Shown: positions 1-8,363 of the stretch, piece after piece
How positions within the stretch are numbered: the first letter of the stretch is position 1
How the letters are laid out: every line of letters begins with the position of its first letter
Program-made: the position numbers and the translations under genes
The notes under the pieces: model-generated
Told to the model about the DNA's origin: nothing
Database searches by the model: none
The model's input: the letters and a program-made list of their open reading frames with translations, nothing else
Assembly (NCBI GenBank): GCA_964621445.1
Contig: CAZUNO010000012.1
Span: 16,516 to 80,515, forward strand
DNA from: CAZUNO01 sp964621445 [NCBI: Candidatus Hadarchaeota archaeon]
Lineage (GTDB): Archaea; CAYQAE01; CAYVLA01
Length of the DNA stretch: 64,000 nucleotides
Reading direction: 5' to 3'

Positions 1-510
1 CATTTCAATAAAGTAATGGGAAACGTGCCTTATTCCATATCCTCTCCCTTGATTTTTCGTCTGCTGGAGCATGACTTTGAACTTGGAGTTCTTGCCTTCC
101 AATATGAATTTGCCCTCCGTCTGTGTGCTAGGCCTGGATCCTCGGATTACTCGAGAATATCGGCCATGCTCGGTCTAATGACAACAAAGGTCAAGTTGGC
201 CCTCAAGATTCCAAGGAAAGCATTCTACCCGGTGCCAAATGTGGATTCCGCGGCTGTTCTTCTTTATCCTGACCCGGATGCAGATCCCCCTGACGAAACC
301 TGCAGAGAGATAATCAGGATGTTGTTCTGCCATAAAAAGAAAAAGGTAAAAAATGCGATCGAGGATTCGGAGAGGGACTTAAGGAAGACCTTCGGCATCG
401 CACCGGATATGGTTTTGAATGCCCTGGAAGTCGATTTGGAGGGGCGGGTCTTTCGTATGGGTCCCGAGGAGCTCAGGTCCGCGTGTCGTTCACTGGAAGA
501 GATCCTCTAA
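1..510 (+). CDS. rsmA: rRNA adenine dimethyltransferase Dim1/KsgA, 3' part (gene starts before the window)
   Basis: S-adenosylmethionine-dependent enzyme that dimethylates two adjacent adenines near the 3' end of 16S rRNA during small-subunit assembly. The frame is open from base 1, so the first ATG at 16 is internal. What remains is about 169 residues of a roughly 270-residue family. The catalytic motif IV reads NVPYSISSP (family N-L-P-Y-x-x-S-S-P) and is followed by the family's FQ-E-A-R-L block and the F-x-P-x-P-x-V-D-S-A motif seen here as FYPVPNVDSAAV. The C-terminal helical domain is intact and ends at a TAA. The N-terminal SAM-binding half lies outside the window. The roughly 200 bp after it show no gene. 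Confidence 0.93.
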   Translation, partial: HFNKVMGNVPYSISSPLIFRLLEHDFELGVLAFQYEFALRLCARPGSSDYSRISAMLGLMTTKVKLALKIPRKAFYPVPNVDSAAVLLYPDPDADPPDETCREIIRMLFCHKKKKVKNAIEDSERDLRKTFGIAPDMVLNALEVDLEGRVFRMGPEELRSACRSLEEIL

Positions 511-680
511 GGGGGTTTCATCCAATGGAGACCGAATGCGTTCCACAATTTTTCCTAGCATCTAACGTATAATTTAGTGAGCTGGATCTCGAGATGTGGG
601 AGAGTAGATCGTCGGATATCGGGAAATGACCCGATTTCAACTTCCCCTCCATTTTCATTAACAGGGTCATGACTCGATGA

Positions 681-695
681 AAGAATATAATATGA
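681..695 (+). promoter_or_regulatory. TATA box for argH
   Basis: AT-rich block (AAGAATATAATATGA) about 25 bp before the GTG at 717 in an otherwise mixed-base stretch. The spacing fits an archaeal TATA box driving a leaderless or nearly leaderless argH transcript. It is called by position and composition only. Confidence 0.45.
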
Positions 696-716
696 GGCTT
701 GACAGCTAGAAAGTGA

Positions 717-2228
717 GTGGTCGTGAGCTCCATGGAAGGAGAACGAGATATCCTTAGAAGAGGTAGATTTGATGGGGAACAGAATCGCTCTGCCCTGCAG
801 TTCCTGTCCTCCAAAGAGCAAGACCGCAACATACTGGAAGCCGATATCTGGGTAGACAAAGCTCACACACTCATGCTTCACAGAAAAGGCATAATTGGAT
901 CCGAGGAAGCTGGGCCAATTCTTAGGGCTTTATCAAAAATCGAAAGCGAGCCCTGGAAGGACCTTTCCAAGGGAGAATATGAAGATGTACATGTTCTTCT
1001 GGAAAGCAGGATCATAGATATAGTTGGGGAAGAAGCGGGTGGGAGACTTCACACGGCCAGGTCCAGGAATGATGAGGTGGCTACCTGTATCAGAATCGCC
1101 CTCCGATGGCGTATCCTGGAAACCATGGATCTCCTGCTCAAATTGGTGGAAAAGTTCGTGGACATCTCAGAAAAGCACCTGGAAACGGTGATGCCTGGCT
1201 ATACCCATCTTCAACATGCACAACCGACCACCCTGGCCCATCATATTCTATCGCACGCCTTTGCCCTCCAACGTGACATCACTCGGCTAATTTCATGCTA
1301 TGAACGGCTGAATCTCAGTCCGCTGGGATCAGGGGCCATGGCCTGCACAACCTATGATATAGATCCTGTTTTTTCAGCTGAACTAATGGCGTTTGATGGA
1401 GTTATTGAGAACTCGATGGACGCGGTTTCCTCGAGGGATCACATATTGGAGGTCCTCTCATGCCTATCGATTCTCGGCGTAAACCTCAGCCGGCTTCTTG
1501 AGGAAATAATTCTGTGGAGTTCAACTGAATTTGGATTTGTAAAGCTGGCTGACGAGTACTCATCGACCAGTTCCATAATGCCTCAGAAGAGAAATCCGGA
1601 CCTGGCTGAACTTTCGAGGGCCCGGATTTCAACCTTGATGGGATCTCTATTCTCATCTCTGACCATCTGCAAGGCCTTGCCACAATCCTATAATCGTGAC
1701 CTTCAGGAAGTAAACGCTCATCTCTGGTCCGCCACTGATATAGTAAAAGGAATATTATCGCTTACATCCGGGCTGTTTTCAACCCTTACAATCGATGAAC
1801 GGGCCCTCCAAGAAGCTGCTGGTAAGGGCTTTCCCTGGGCAACGGACTTAGCCGACTTCATCGTTCAAAATTTTGATATTCCATTTAGAACTGCGCACAC
1901 GCTGGTGGCCACGCTAACCAAGGAACTAAATGATCAGGCGGGTCCCTCCGAAATCCGCCGGCAATTGGTGAATTCTTCCTCTAAAATCCTGGGCAAGGAA
2001 ATAAAACCAGGGAACCAAGAACTACAGGAAATTCTGGACCCCGATACCTCCATACGTCGCAAACGAGGAAATGGTCCCTCCCCGAAATCAACTGGAGTAA
2101 TGATAGAGGAAATTAGAAAAAGCCAGAAATCAAACCTGGAATGGCTCGAGAAGAGGGAGCTGGCCATAAACCAGGCAAAGGAAAGAGTATCATCTTTACA
2201 GGAAAGACTTGAATCAGAGGAGGCTTAG
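717..2228 (+). CDS. argH: argininosuccinate lyase
   Basis: Cleaves argininosuccinate to arginine and fumarate, the last step of arginine synthesis. It is a fumarase/aspartase-superfamily protein of about 500 residues, the usual length. The superfamily signature is present as SSIMPQKRNP near residue 285, and the THLQHAQPT block near residue 160 carries the conserved active-site histidine. Three starts are possible: GTG 717, GTG 723 and ATG 732. The TATA box at 681-695 favours 717-732. The next gene begins on the base after the stop, so the two are probably one transcript. argB lies 1.5 kb away on the other strand. Confidence 0.95.
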   Translation: MVVSSMEGERDILRRGRFDGEQNRSALQFLSSKEQDRNILEADIWVDKAHTLMLHRKGIIGSEEAGPILRALSKIESEPWKDLSKGEYEDVHVLLESRIIDIVGEEAGGRLHTARSRNDEVATCIRIALRWRILETMDLLLKLVEKFVDISEKHLETVMPGYTHLQHAQPTTLAHHILSHAFALQRDITRLISCYERLNLSPLGSGAMACTTYDIDPVFSAELMAFDGVIENSMDAVSSRDHILEVLSCLSILGVNLSRLLEEIILWSSTEFGFVKLADEYSSTSSIMPQKRNPDLAELSRARISTLMGSLFSSLTICKALPQSYNRDLQEVNAHLWSATDIVKGILSLTSGLFSTLTIDERALQEAAGKGFPWATDLADFIVQNFDIPFRTAHTLVATLTKELNDQAGPSEIRRQLVNSSSKILGKEIKPGNQELQEILDPDTSIRRKRGNGPSPKSTGVMIEEIRKSQKSNLEWLEKRELAINQAKERVSSLQERLESEEA

Positions 2229-3095
2229 GTGCTGTCGGTGAATATCGGACCAGGGGAAGGTAAATCCGAAAGGGCAGATAAGTACATATCCATGGCCGAG
2301 AGCCTACTTTCCCAGTCCATCACCCTCATAGATGATGAAATAGCAGATAAAGCCGGGCGATATATCGATGATGCCAGATATTTCCTCGAAGATGGGGATA
2401 CTGACACTGCATTAGCTGCGGCAAGCTATTCATATGGACTCCTGAATGGGGCGATCTCCCAGAATCGAAATGGGATGAAATCCCTAGGAAAGACCGTTTT
2501 GGGCAATATATACTCAAATCAAATCTCTCGCGATCAGGATATCTCCAGCCCCTGCGGGATGGAAGCCATCGAGCCGCAACTGGAGCTTAGGGTCATCCAC
2601 CAACTTCAAGAGGAGGGCCTGCTAACTAAGGATTCCGAGCCGCTCCTGACCAAAGAGGGAAGATCCGAGATCAGAGTGGGGTTAGCAGGCGGAGTTTTTG
2701 ACCTTATCCATCCCGGACATATGGCCTTTCTGGAATGGTGCAAGGACCAGGTTGATGTCCTTATTGTGGTTGTAGCCCGTGGTCCCTCCTCGGAAGATCG
2801 GAAAGGAAGAATACCCGTACAACCAAACCATGATAGGCTCAATGTGGTCAGCCAGCTGAAACCGGTGGATTGTGCATGTCTCGGTAACAAAAATAATTTG
2901 TTCGAACCAGTTTCCAGAATACGCCCTGAAGTTATTTTTTTGGGCAGGGACCAGGACCTGGACGCGGATTTTCTCAGGAAAGAGCTGGATGAGAGGAACT
3001 TGAAAACCAGAATTGTGAGGAGTGAGATCTGGGATTCGGGTGAGCTATCCAAGACCACCAGAATAATAGGGGAAATAAGAAGGCGACTTTCATGA
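2229..3095 (+). CDS. ribL: DUF357 - cytidylyltransferase-family FAD synthase fusion
   Basis: Likely archaeal FAD synthetase, transferring AMP to FMN. Residues about 12-80 form a helical DUF357 domain. Residues about 148-288 form a nucleotidyltransferase fold with the GGVFDLIHPGH motif (HPGH at 161-164) that binds the nucleotide phosphates, as in RibL and glycerol-3-phosphate cytidylyltransferases. The start is GTG directly after the argH stop, preceded by GAGGAGG as ribosome binding site. The 3' end overlaps the riboflavin kinase gene on the opposite strand by 6 bp, which puts FMN-making and FAD-making enzymes end to end. The family also includes other cytidylyltransferases, so the FAD substrate is inferred from the fold and this neighbour. 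Confidence 0.78.
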   Translation: MLSVNIGPGEGKSERADKYISMAESLLSQSITLIDDEIADKAGRYIDDARYFLEDGDTDTALAAASYSYGLLNGAISQNRNGMKSLGKTVLGNIYSNQISRDQDISSPCGMEAIEPQLELRVIHQLQEEGLLTKDSEPLLTKEGRSEIRVGLAGGVFDLIHPGHMAFLEWCKDQVDVLIVVVARGPSSEDRKGRIPVQPNHDRLNVVSQLKPVDCACLGNKNNLFEPVSRIRPEVIFLGRDQDLDADFLRKELDERNLKTRIVRSEIWDSGELSKTTRIIGEIRRRLS

Positions 3096-3737
3096 AAGCG
3101 GAAGGAGGGTCAACCTTACCATATCCCCATCATCGAGATCCAGCGTTTCCCGAAGATTTTGCGGTGATATGACCTCCAGTACATCCCGTGGGTAATGGGT
3201 CCTCTCCGGGAGGAAGATCGCTCCTCTAACCCCGCTTTCAATATCTACGGGATAACACCTGCCACCTCCGAAGGACCGGTCGCCGGTCTGGAATTTTTCG
3301 ATGGAAACAGCATCCCTGGAAGATAGGTCCTCGACCACGGAGGGGGAAACCCGTAGGTTTAAGGTCCCCGGAAAGGGATCGAATCCCAGTTTTTCCCTAA
3401 ATTGACTCCGGTATCCCTCCCTGCTAATGTAATATCTCCCCTCACCAACCCCGGTAAAAACCCTCCCCTCGATGACCCGGCCCTCGAATATCCGGGAGAG
3501 CAAATGGCATGTCTCGATAAGTCGGCTCATTCCCTTAGGCGTGATCCTCACCTCCTTCCCCTTTCCCTCCATCCGTCTTTCTATGAGACCCCGGTCTTCC
3601 ATGAAACCCATGAGCCTACTTGCCGTCTGCTGAGATTTGCCTATTGCCTCCCCCATCTCGGTGGTTGACACTTTGATGAAGCGTTTATCGCACCCCCGAG
3701 CCGCGAGTTCCATCAAACAGGAAAGTTCTTCTCCCAT
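3090..3737 (-). CDS. ribK: CTP-dependent riboflavin kinase with N-terminal winged helix
   Basis: Archaeal riboflavin kinase, phosphorylating riboflavin to FMN with CTP. The start is the ATG at 3737, two bases past the argB stop; longer readings run back into argB and are not needed. The 215-residue product begins with a winged-helix domain (STTEMGEAIGKSQQTASRLM, then a GKEVRITPKG wing) and ends with the kinase domain. The kinase domain carries VFTGVGEGRYYISREGY and the GFDPFPGTLNLRV block typical of RibK. The length matches archaeal members that have both domains. The helix-turn-helix suggests the protein may also act as a flavin-responsive regulator, which is an inference. It probably shares a transcript with argB. 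Confidence 0.88.
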   Translation of the reverse strand: MGEELSCLMELAARGCDKRFIKVSTTEMGEAIGKSQQTASRLMGFMEDRGLIERRMEGKGKEVRITPKGMSRLIETCHLLSRIFEGRVIEGRVFTGVGEGRYYISREGYRSQFREKLGFDPFPGTLNLRVSPSVVEDLSSRDAVSIEKFQTGDRSFGGGRCYPVDIESGVRGAIFLPERTHYPRDVLEVISPQNLRETLDLDDGDMVRLTLLPLS

Positions 3738-3739
3738 TT

Positions 3740-4612
3740 TTACTGCCCACTGATCATTGTACCAATCCCCTCGTCGGTGAGTAGTTCCAGTACCAATGAG
3801 TGAGGGATATTGCCATTCAGGATATGACCCCGTCCAACTCCATTCTCTATGGCTTGAACACATGATTCCAGCTTGGGAACCATGCCACCGGATATCCTCT
3901 TCTCCTCAATCAACTGCTTTGCCCGGTCCTTGGAAAGTTCGGAAATCACGGTGGAGCTATCCTCTGGGTCCTCCATTACTCCCCTAACATCCGTCAGTAT
4001 AACGTATTTTTCGGCGCCAAGAGCTCCAGCCAATTCTCCCGCCAGGGTATCCGCGTTGATATTAAGGCTGTTCCCCAATGAATCCATACCCACCGGCGCT
4101 ATAACCGGGATGAATCCGGCATCCGATAACCTGTCAATTATCTCGGTGTCCAGGCTCTCCACAATACCGACTCTGCCGAGCTTAGGATCCTTCAGTTTTG
4201 CCCTTATAAGTCCCCCATCCTTTCCGGAGAGGCCCACGGACTTGCCACCCTGCCCTGCCAGTGCACATACGATGGCCTTATTGACCTTGCCCACCAACAC
4301 CATCTCAACCACTTCCATGGTGTTCTCGTCGGTGACTCGTAAACCATTAACGAAACTCGGTTTCATGGATAACTTCTCCATGAAGTCTGAGATCTCAGAG
4401 CCGCCTCCATGGACTATAACCGGCTCCATGCCTACCAGTCTCATTAAAACGATATCCTTGGCCACGTTTTCTAGACTATTCGGATCGGAACTAACATTTC
4501 CGCCGAATTTGACCAATATAATCCTGCCATAAAGCTTCTTTATGTAGGGCAAGGCCTCGATAATGGTCCTGGAGACCTCGTTTCTGGGCAGCTTCTTTGG
4601 CATTTTCACCAA
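3740..4612 (-). CDS. argB: acetylglutamate kinase
   Basis: Phosphorylates N-acetylglutamate in arginine synthesis (amino acid kinase family). The 290-residue product shows the N-terminal KFGGNV lysine/glycine motif, the HGGGSEIS substrate loop, NINADTLAGELA and the ILTDVRGV nucleotide-binding strand, all in family order. A second start lies four codons in (MPKK). LysZ-type aminoadipate kinases are close relatives, but argH nearby and the absence of lysine-pathway genes favour ArgB. It is read away from the PTPS-family gene, with a shared TATA box in between. Confidence 0.9.
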   Translation of the reverse strand: MVKMPKKLPRNEVSRTIIEALPYIKKLYGRIILVKFGGNVSSDPNSLENVAKDIVLMRLVGMEPVIVHGGGSEISDFMEKLSMKPSFVNGLRVTDENTMEVVEMVLVGKVNKAIVCALAGQGGKSVGLSGKDGGLIRAKLKDPKLGRVGIVESLDTEIIDRLSDAGFIPVIAPVGMDSLGNSLNINADTLAGELAGALGAEKYVILTDVRGVMEDPEDSSTVISELSKDRAKQLIEEKRISGGMVPKLESCVQAIENGVGRGHILNGNIPHSLVLELLTDEGIGTMISGQ

Positions 4613-4638
4613 ACCATCCGGGCTTAGGTCGTAGAATT

Positions 4639-4650
4639 AGATATATATCT
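4639..4650. promoter_or_regulatory. palindromic TATA box shared by argB and the PTPS-family gene
   Basis: The 12-bp perfect palindrome AGATATATATCT is the only AT-rich block in the 60-bp gap between two divergent genes. It lies about 28 bp before one ATG (4673) and about 32 bp before the other (4612), so one TATA element could serve both directions. Confidence 0.55.
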
Positions 4651-4672
4651 TGTCCGCTGACCGGACTCTAGG

Positions 4673-5128
4673 ATGAGAATTAGGATAGCCGGTATCGCGA
4701 TATCCTGCGCTCACTTTATCGAGATTGATGGAGAATTTGAATCTCTACACGGACATAACCTCCTGATATCCAGTGAGGTTTCCGGTAATCAGGAAAAGGG
4801 CATGGTGATGGATTTCCGCGAACTGAAATCAAAGCTCAAAGAGGAAGTTGACGCCCTTGACCATAAGGTTATCATTCCCGTGGAAAATCCCCATCTGCTA
4901 GTAGAGAGATCAGGAGACTACATGGAGATCAAGACCCCTCAAAAGCGTTATAAGCTACCCTGCAGTGATGTGGCCCTCCTTCCCGCCAGGAACTCAACCG
5001 TGGAACAGATAGGCCAGCACATATTCAGACAGCTTGAAGGGAAACTGCCGGACGGCATATCTCTCTACGAGGTGACCATCAGCGAAAGCGAGGGGGAGGA
5101 GGCCGTAATTAATCGGATTCCGGACTAG
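4673..5128 (+). CDS. 6-pyruvoyl-tetrahydropterin synthase / QueD family protein with Glu in place of the catalytic Cys
   Basis: COG0720 T-fold protein of 151 residues. Members make pterins or the deazaguanine precursor of queuosine and archaeosine. Zinc ligands are visible as H14 and the HGH at 26-28. GMVMDF, LDHKVI and STVEQIGQHI are family blocks, and ESE near the C-terminus supplies the substrate-anchoring glutamate. The residue expected to be the catalytic cysteine before HGH is glutamate (E23 in ESLHGH). That pattern is known from the PTPS-III type, which cleaves the pterin side chain rather than forming 6-carboxy-tetrahydropterin. I therefore do not name it queD. Its 3' end overlaps the next gene, on the other strand, by 20 bp. 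Confidence 0.82.
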   Translation: MRIRIAGIAISCAHFIEIDGEFESLHGHNLLISSEVSGNQEKGMVMDFRELKSKLKEEVDALDHKVIIPVENPHLLVERSGDYMEIKTPQKRYKLPCSDVALLPARNSTVEQIGQHIFRQLEGKLPDGISLYEVTISESEGEEAVINRIPD

Positions 5129-5972
5129 CTTTCTCGGCCCACTCCTTTCCATAAACGGTAAGGGTTATCTCCTTTTGTCTCCCCGTATATGATGTTTTAA
5201 CGAATCCACAGCGCTCCAGGGTAGCGATCTGTTTGGCGGCCATGACCCTGTCAGTTGGCGTTGGTTTTCTACCCAACATCTCCACTAACAGCTTGGTAAT
5301 GGACGGTGCCTTGCCCCCCATATTGTCCACGGCTTCAAGGTATTCAGGTTCTACCTCTTCCTGTTCAATCCTAATGGGTAGTGGTGGGCATTTGAGTACC
5401 TTTCTAACCCCTCGGGACATCTGCGGTATCTCGAACTCGTCCAAACCCTCCTCAATAATCGAGTCCACGGTATCTAGGTTAGATTCCTCGCCGGTCTCCC
5501 TGTATCTCTTGAGGTGTTTCTTTATGCTCTCTAGGCGCTTTCTGGAGTCTTCGGGAGTAAAATAGGATCTGGGGCTAACGTAGTAGATGCTGGCGTTTTC
5601 CTCAAGGGCGGCTAGGAATAGCGCGCACGAGACGATACGGGTACCCGACGATATGTTGACCAGAAAATCCGCTTCTGGTCCCAGCCTGGAGATTATGGCC
5701 CTAAAATCAAGGTACGCATCCAACAGGTCGAAGAAATTAACCTTAAAGGTGGTTATGTCGATCATGTCCTCATCAATGGGAATGATCGGGTCCTCAACCA
5801 GTCTCTTCTTAAGATCATTTAGTATCTTCTCAACCGTGATCTCAACGCTGGACATTTCCGACGATTTTTTCTTATTCCTAATCACGAAAACCTTATCCGG
5901 CTGCAAATGAGTTATCGAACCAATTATTCTATCCCTTTCGAGACCCTGTGGTACTAGAAGATACCTTGGCAA
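5109..5972 (-). CDS. CARF-like domain plus winged-helix transcriptional regulator (DUF6293/HFX_2341-like)
   Basis: The N-terminal 120 residues form a Rossmann-like domain beginning RYLLVPQGLERDRI. It has an NISSGTRIVSCA loop of the kind seen in CARF and Csx1/Csa3-like sensors (NxxGGT). The last 80 residues look like a winged helix (TDRVMAAKQIATLERCGFV followed by GRQKEITLTVYGKEW). The start is TTG at 5972: a TAG lies two codons upstream and no ATG or GTG is available before the first strand. No CRISPR array or cas gene is in the window, so the ligand and targets are unknown. Archaeal regulators of this shape occur outside CRISPR loci. Repeats in its upstream region are listed separately. Confidence 0.65.
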   Translation of the reverse strand: MPRYLLVPQGLERDRIIGSITHLQPDKVFVIRNKKKSSEMSSVEITVEKILNDLKKRLVEDPIIPIDEDMIDITTFKVNFFDLLDAYLDFRAIISRLGPEADFLVNISSGTRIVSCALFLAALEENASIYYVSPRSYFTPEDSRKRLESIKKHLKRYRETGEESNLDTVDSIIEEGLDEFEIPQMSRGVRKVLKCPPLPIRIEQEEVEPEYLEAVDNMGGKAPSITKLLVEMLGRKPTPTDRVMAAKQIATLERCGFVKTSYTGRQKEITLTVYGKEWAEKASPESD

Positions 5973-5993
5973 AACCTACACCGACTCCAAAAG

Positions 5994-6055
5994 CGTAACG
6001 AGGATTAAAAAACTTAATGTATAATATTTCTTTATAATTTTGTTTCTCGTAACGA
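5994..6055. promoter_or_regulatory. candidate operator pair upstream of the CARF-like regulator
   Basis: The octamer CGTAACGA occurs at 5994-6001 and again at 6048-6055, flanking an AT-rich block (6014-6030) that can serve as the regulator's TATA box. Related TCGTTA/TTTCGTTT words recur towards the RNase H gene (6072-6130). Repeats either side of a TATA box suggest autoregulation. This is inference from position. Confidence 0.35.
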
Positions 6056-6136
6056 AAAAAGCTTTTGTTTAATCGTTATACATCCAAAACGTTTATATTA
6101 TCTGATATTAACACGAACACGTTTCGTTTACACTAA

Positions 6137-6793
6137 GTGAATACAATGTCAATAATTGGAGCCGATGAAGTCGGTTCGGGCGATACCTTCTGCGGAGTAG
6201 TGGTTTCCGCCATCTGCATAAACGAACATCAACGGAGCTTACTTAAGAAGAAAAGGATAAGGGATTGCAAGAGAATTAGCGATAATAGAATTGGGGAATA
6301 CGTTGCCCTTCTCTCTCAGGTCGGGGCCAGACATAGCACAATTGCAATTACACCGGATGAGATAAATGACCTTACATCCAGACTTGGAAGCCATGTCGAG
6401 ATACATAACAGTATCTATTCCAAGGCCATCGCTAATCTGATAGAAAAGGTTGGAAATCCAGACAGGATTATTATCGATAGATATCCAGGGGCAGATATCA
6501 AGGTCGACCATCAAGAGGTAGATATGATTCCTAGGGCTGATGAGGAATTCTTGTCGGTGGCCGCCGCCAGCATAATGGCCCGGTCTGCGTACCTCGGCAT
6601 GAAGAAATCGCTTCAGAGAGAACTGGGAATGGAGATACCTCTCGGGAGCTCCAATACCAAACAGGTGTTGAGGACCCTCATAAACCGCCGAATTGACATA
6701 TCCAGATATGCCAAGCTTTATCCCAACAACGTTCAGGCCGTTCTCAGGGAGGCGGGATCACCAGGGAGTCCCGCCGCATTTGATTTTACTTAG
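6137..6793 (+). CDS. ribonuclease H (type 2, HIII-like motif)
   Basis: Endonuclease that removes RNA from RNA-DNA hybrids. The N-terminal GADEVGSGD supplies the Asp-Glu pair (D10, E11), DCKRISD corresponds to the DSKKLS block, IIIDRYPG supplies the third acidic residue, and AAASIMARSAYL is the C-terminal helix motif. The GSGDTFCG continuation resembles RNase HIII (GTGDYFG) more than HII, though archaeal RNase H2 proteins vary. Length is 218 residues. Starts are GTG 6137 or ATG 6146. An AT-rich TTTATATTA at 6092-6100 is a plausible TATA box. Confidence 0.85.
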   Translation: MNTMSIIGADEVGSGDTFCGVVVSAICINEHQRSLLKKKRIRDCKRISDNRIGEYVALLSQVGARHSTIAITPDEINDLTSRLGSHVEIHNSIYSKAIANLIEKVGNPDRIIIDRYPGADIKVDHQEVDMIPRADEEFLSVAAASIMARSAYLGMKKSLQRELGMEIPLGSSNTKQVLRTLINRRIDISRYAKLYPNNVQAVLREAGSPGSPAAFDFT

Positions 6794-6854
6794 AGGACAA
6801 ATAATAAGTCTAGTTAATACATACATTTTTGAATAATCAGTATTAATAATACCC

Positions 6855-8363
6855 GTGCCTGGCCAAATCAAAACCATCGAGCAAATAAATGAAAAGATCC
6901 GTAACCGGGAAGTAGTTGTGGTTAGTGCCGAGGACATGCCGGGTATCGTCGACGAAAAAGGCGCCGAGGAAGCGGCCAGGGAGGTAGATGTGGTAACCAC
7001 CGGTACCTTTGGGGCCATGTGCTCGTCGGGTGCCTGGCTAAATTTTGGTCACTCGGACCCTCCCATAAAAATGAAAAATGTCTTCCTCAACGATGTTCAG
7101 GCATATTCTGGGGTAGCAGCTGTAGATGCATACCTGGGAGCCGCCCAGATGAGCAGGAAGGAGGGTTTTAACTACGGGGGAGGCCACGTGCTCGAGGACC
7201 TGGTAAAAGGGCAGGATGTAACTTTGGAGGCCGATGCATATGGAACCGACTGCTATCCCCGGAAGCAGTTGGAGATAGATATTGGCCTCGAAGACCTCAA
7301 TCAGGCCATCATGATTAATCCCAGAAATGGCTACCAGAAGTATAATGCTGCAACCAATAGCCGGGAGGAAACGATTTACACCTACATGGGAGCACTTCTA
7401 CCCGGGATGCGCAACGTTACCTTCTCCGGTTCCGGGACCCTGAACCCTCTTTCCAATGATCCTCATTATAGAACAATCGGGATGGGAACTCGAATTTTCC
7501 TGGGTGGTGTCTCTGGATACGTTATAGGTCAAGGTACCCAGCACTCCCCCCGGAATGGCTTCGGTACCCTGATGGTAAAGGGGAACCTCAAGGAAATGTC
7601 TTCCAAATTCATCCGAGGAGCTACATTCCAACGATATGGAACCACCCTCTACATAGGTATAGGGATTCCAATTCCCATTCTGGACCCGGAAATGGCCAGA
7701 TTTACCGCGATAAGAGATGAGGACATATACACCCATGTGATGGACTATGGAACTCCAAGACGCGATAGACCAAAGGTAACCCAGGTAACCTACGCACAGC
7801 TTAGATCTGGTCAAATAGAGATCGACGGGAGGGAGGTACCTGTCTCTCCGCTTTCAAGCTACAAGATGGCCAGGGAGATCGCCCTATTACTTAAGAAATG
7901 GTTAGAGAAGGGCGAATTCACCCTCACAGCGCCGGTGGAGAATCTCCCCATGTCAACCGAGTTTAATCCTATGAAAGCGGAATCAGCCATTCCCTTCGTG
8001 GAGGATGTTTCCTCAAAAGAGGTAGTAACCATTTCTCCGAAAGCGAGCATAAAGGAGGCTTCCAAAAAGCTGACCGATAGGTCAGCGGATACCCTCATAG
8101 TTCAGGGCGAGGATGGGATCCTCAAAGGGATCCTGACCACCTGGGATATAGCAAAGGCCCTTTCCGTGGGAGCGAGCACGGCTGGGGAGGTTATGACCAC
8201 AAAGGTAATCGCCGCGCATAAGGGGGAACCAATAGATCTTGCGGCTCGAAAGTTGGAGAAGCATGGAATTAGTGCTCTACCTATCGTGGACGCCGATAGA
8301 AAGGTAGTGGGCATGATCTCCGAGGAGGATATAGCCAGGTTTGTAGGGAGGCGAAAATGGTGA
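6855..8363 (+). CDS. homocysteine-biosynthesis sulfurtransferase (COG1900/DUF39) with C-terminal CBS pair
   Basis: Member of the family that, in methanogens (Methanosarcina MA1821), sulfurates aspartate semialdehyde on the way to homocysteine. The first 375 residues are the DUF39 domain. Two cysteines in conserved-looking contexts, C56 (GAMCSSGAW) and C133 (GTDCYPRK), are candidates for the catalytic pair. Residues about 390-500 form two CBS motifs (VVTISPKASIKEA and VIAAHKGEPIDLAARK), which probably bind an adenosyl ligand and regulate activity. Start is GTG 6855 after an AT-rich leader. The next gene overlaps by 7 bp and encodes the partner ferredoxin. Confidence 0.88.
   Translation: MPGQIKTIEQINEKIRNREVVVVSAEDMPGIVDEKGAEEAAREVDVVTTGTFGAMCSSGAWLNFGHSDPPIKMKNVFLNDVQAYSGVAAVDAYLGAAQMSRKEGFNYGGGHVLEDLVKGQDVTLEADAYGTDCYPRKQLEIDIGLEDLNQAIMINPRNGYQKYNAATNSREETIYTYMGALLPGMRNVTFSGSGTLNPLSNDPHYRTIGMGTRIFLGGVSGYVIGQGTQHSPRNGFGTLMVKGNLKEMSSKFIRGATFQRYGTTLYIGIGIPIPILDPEMARFTAIRDEDIYTHVMDYGTPRRDRPKVTQVTYAQLRSGQIEIDGREVPVSPLSSYKMAREIALLLKKWLEKGEFTLTAPVENLPMSTEFNPMKAESAIPFVEDVSSKEVVTISPKASIKEASKKLTDRSADTLIVQGEDGILKGILTTWDIAKALSVGASTAGEVMTTKVIAAHKGEPIDLAARKLEKHGISALPIVDADRKVVGMISEEDIARFVGRRKW

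Noticed and set aside
3738-3863. N-terminal extension of riboflavin kinase
   Set aside because: The extra 42 residues overlap argB in another frame and have no domain character; the ATG at 3737 gives the family length.
5109-5972. Evidence for a CRISPR-Cas locus from the CARF-like gene
   Set aside because: No repeat array, cas gene or spacer-like pattern occurs anywhere in the 64 kb; the domain also occurs in non-CRISPR regulators.
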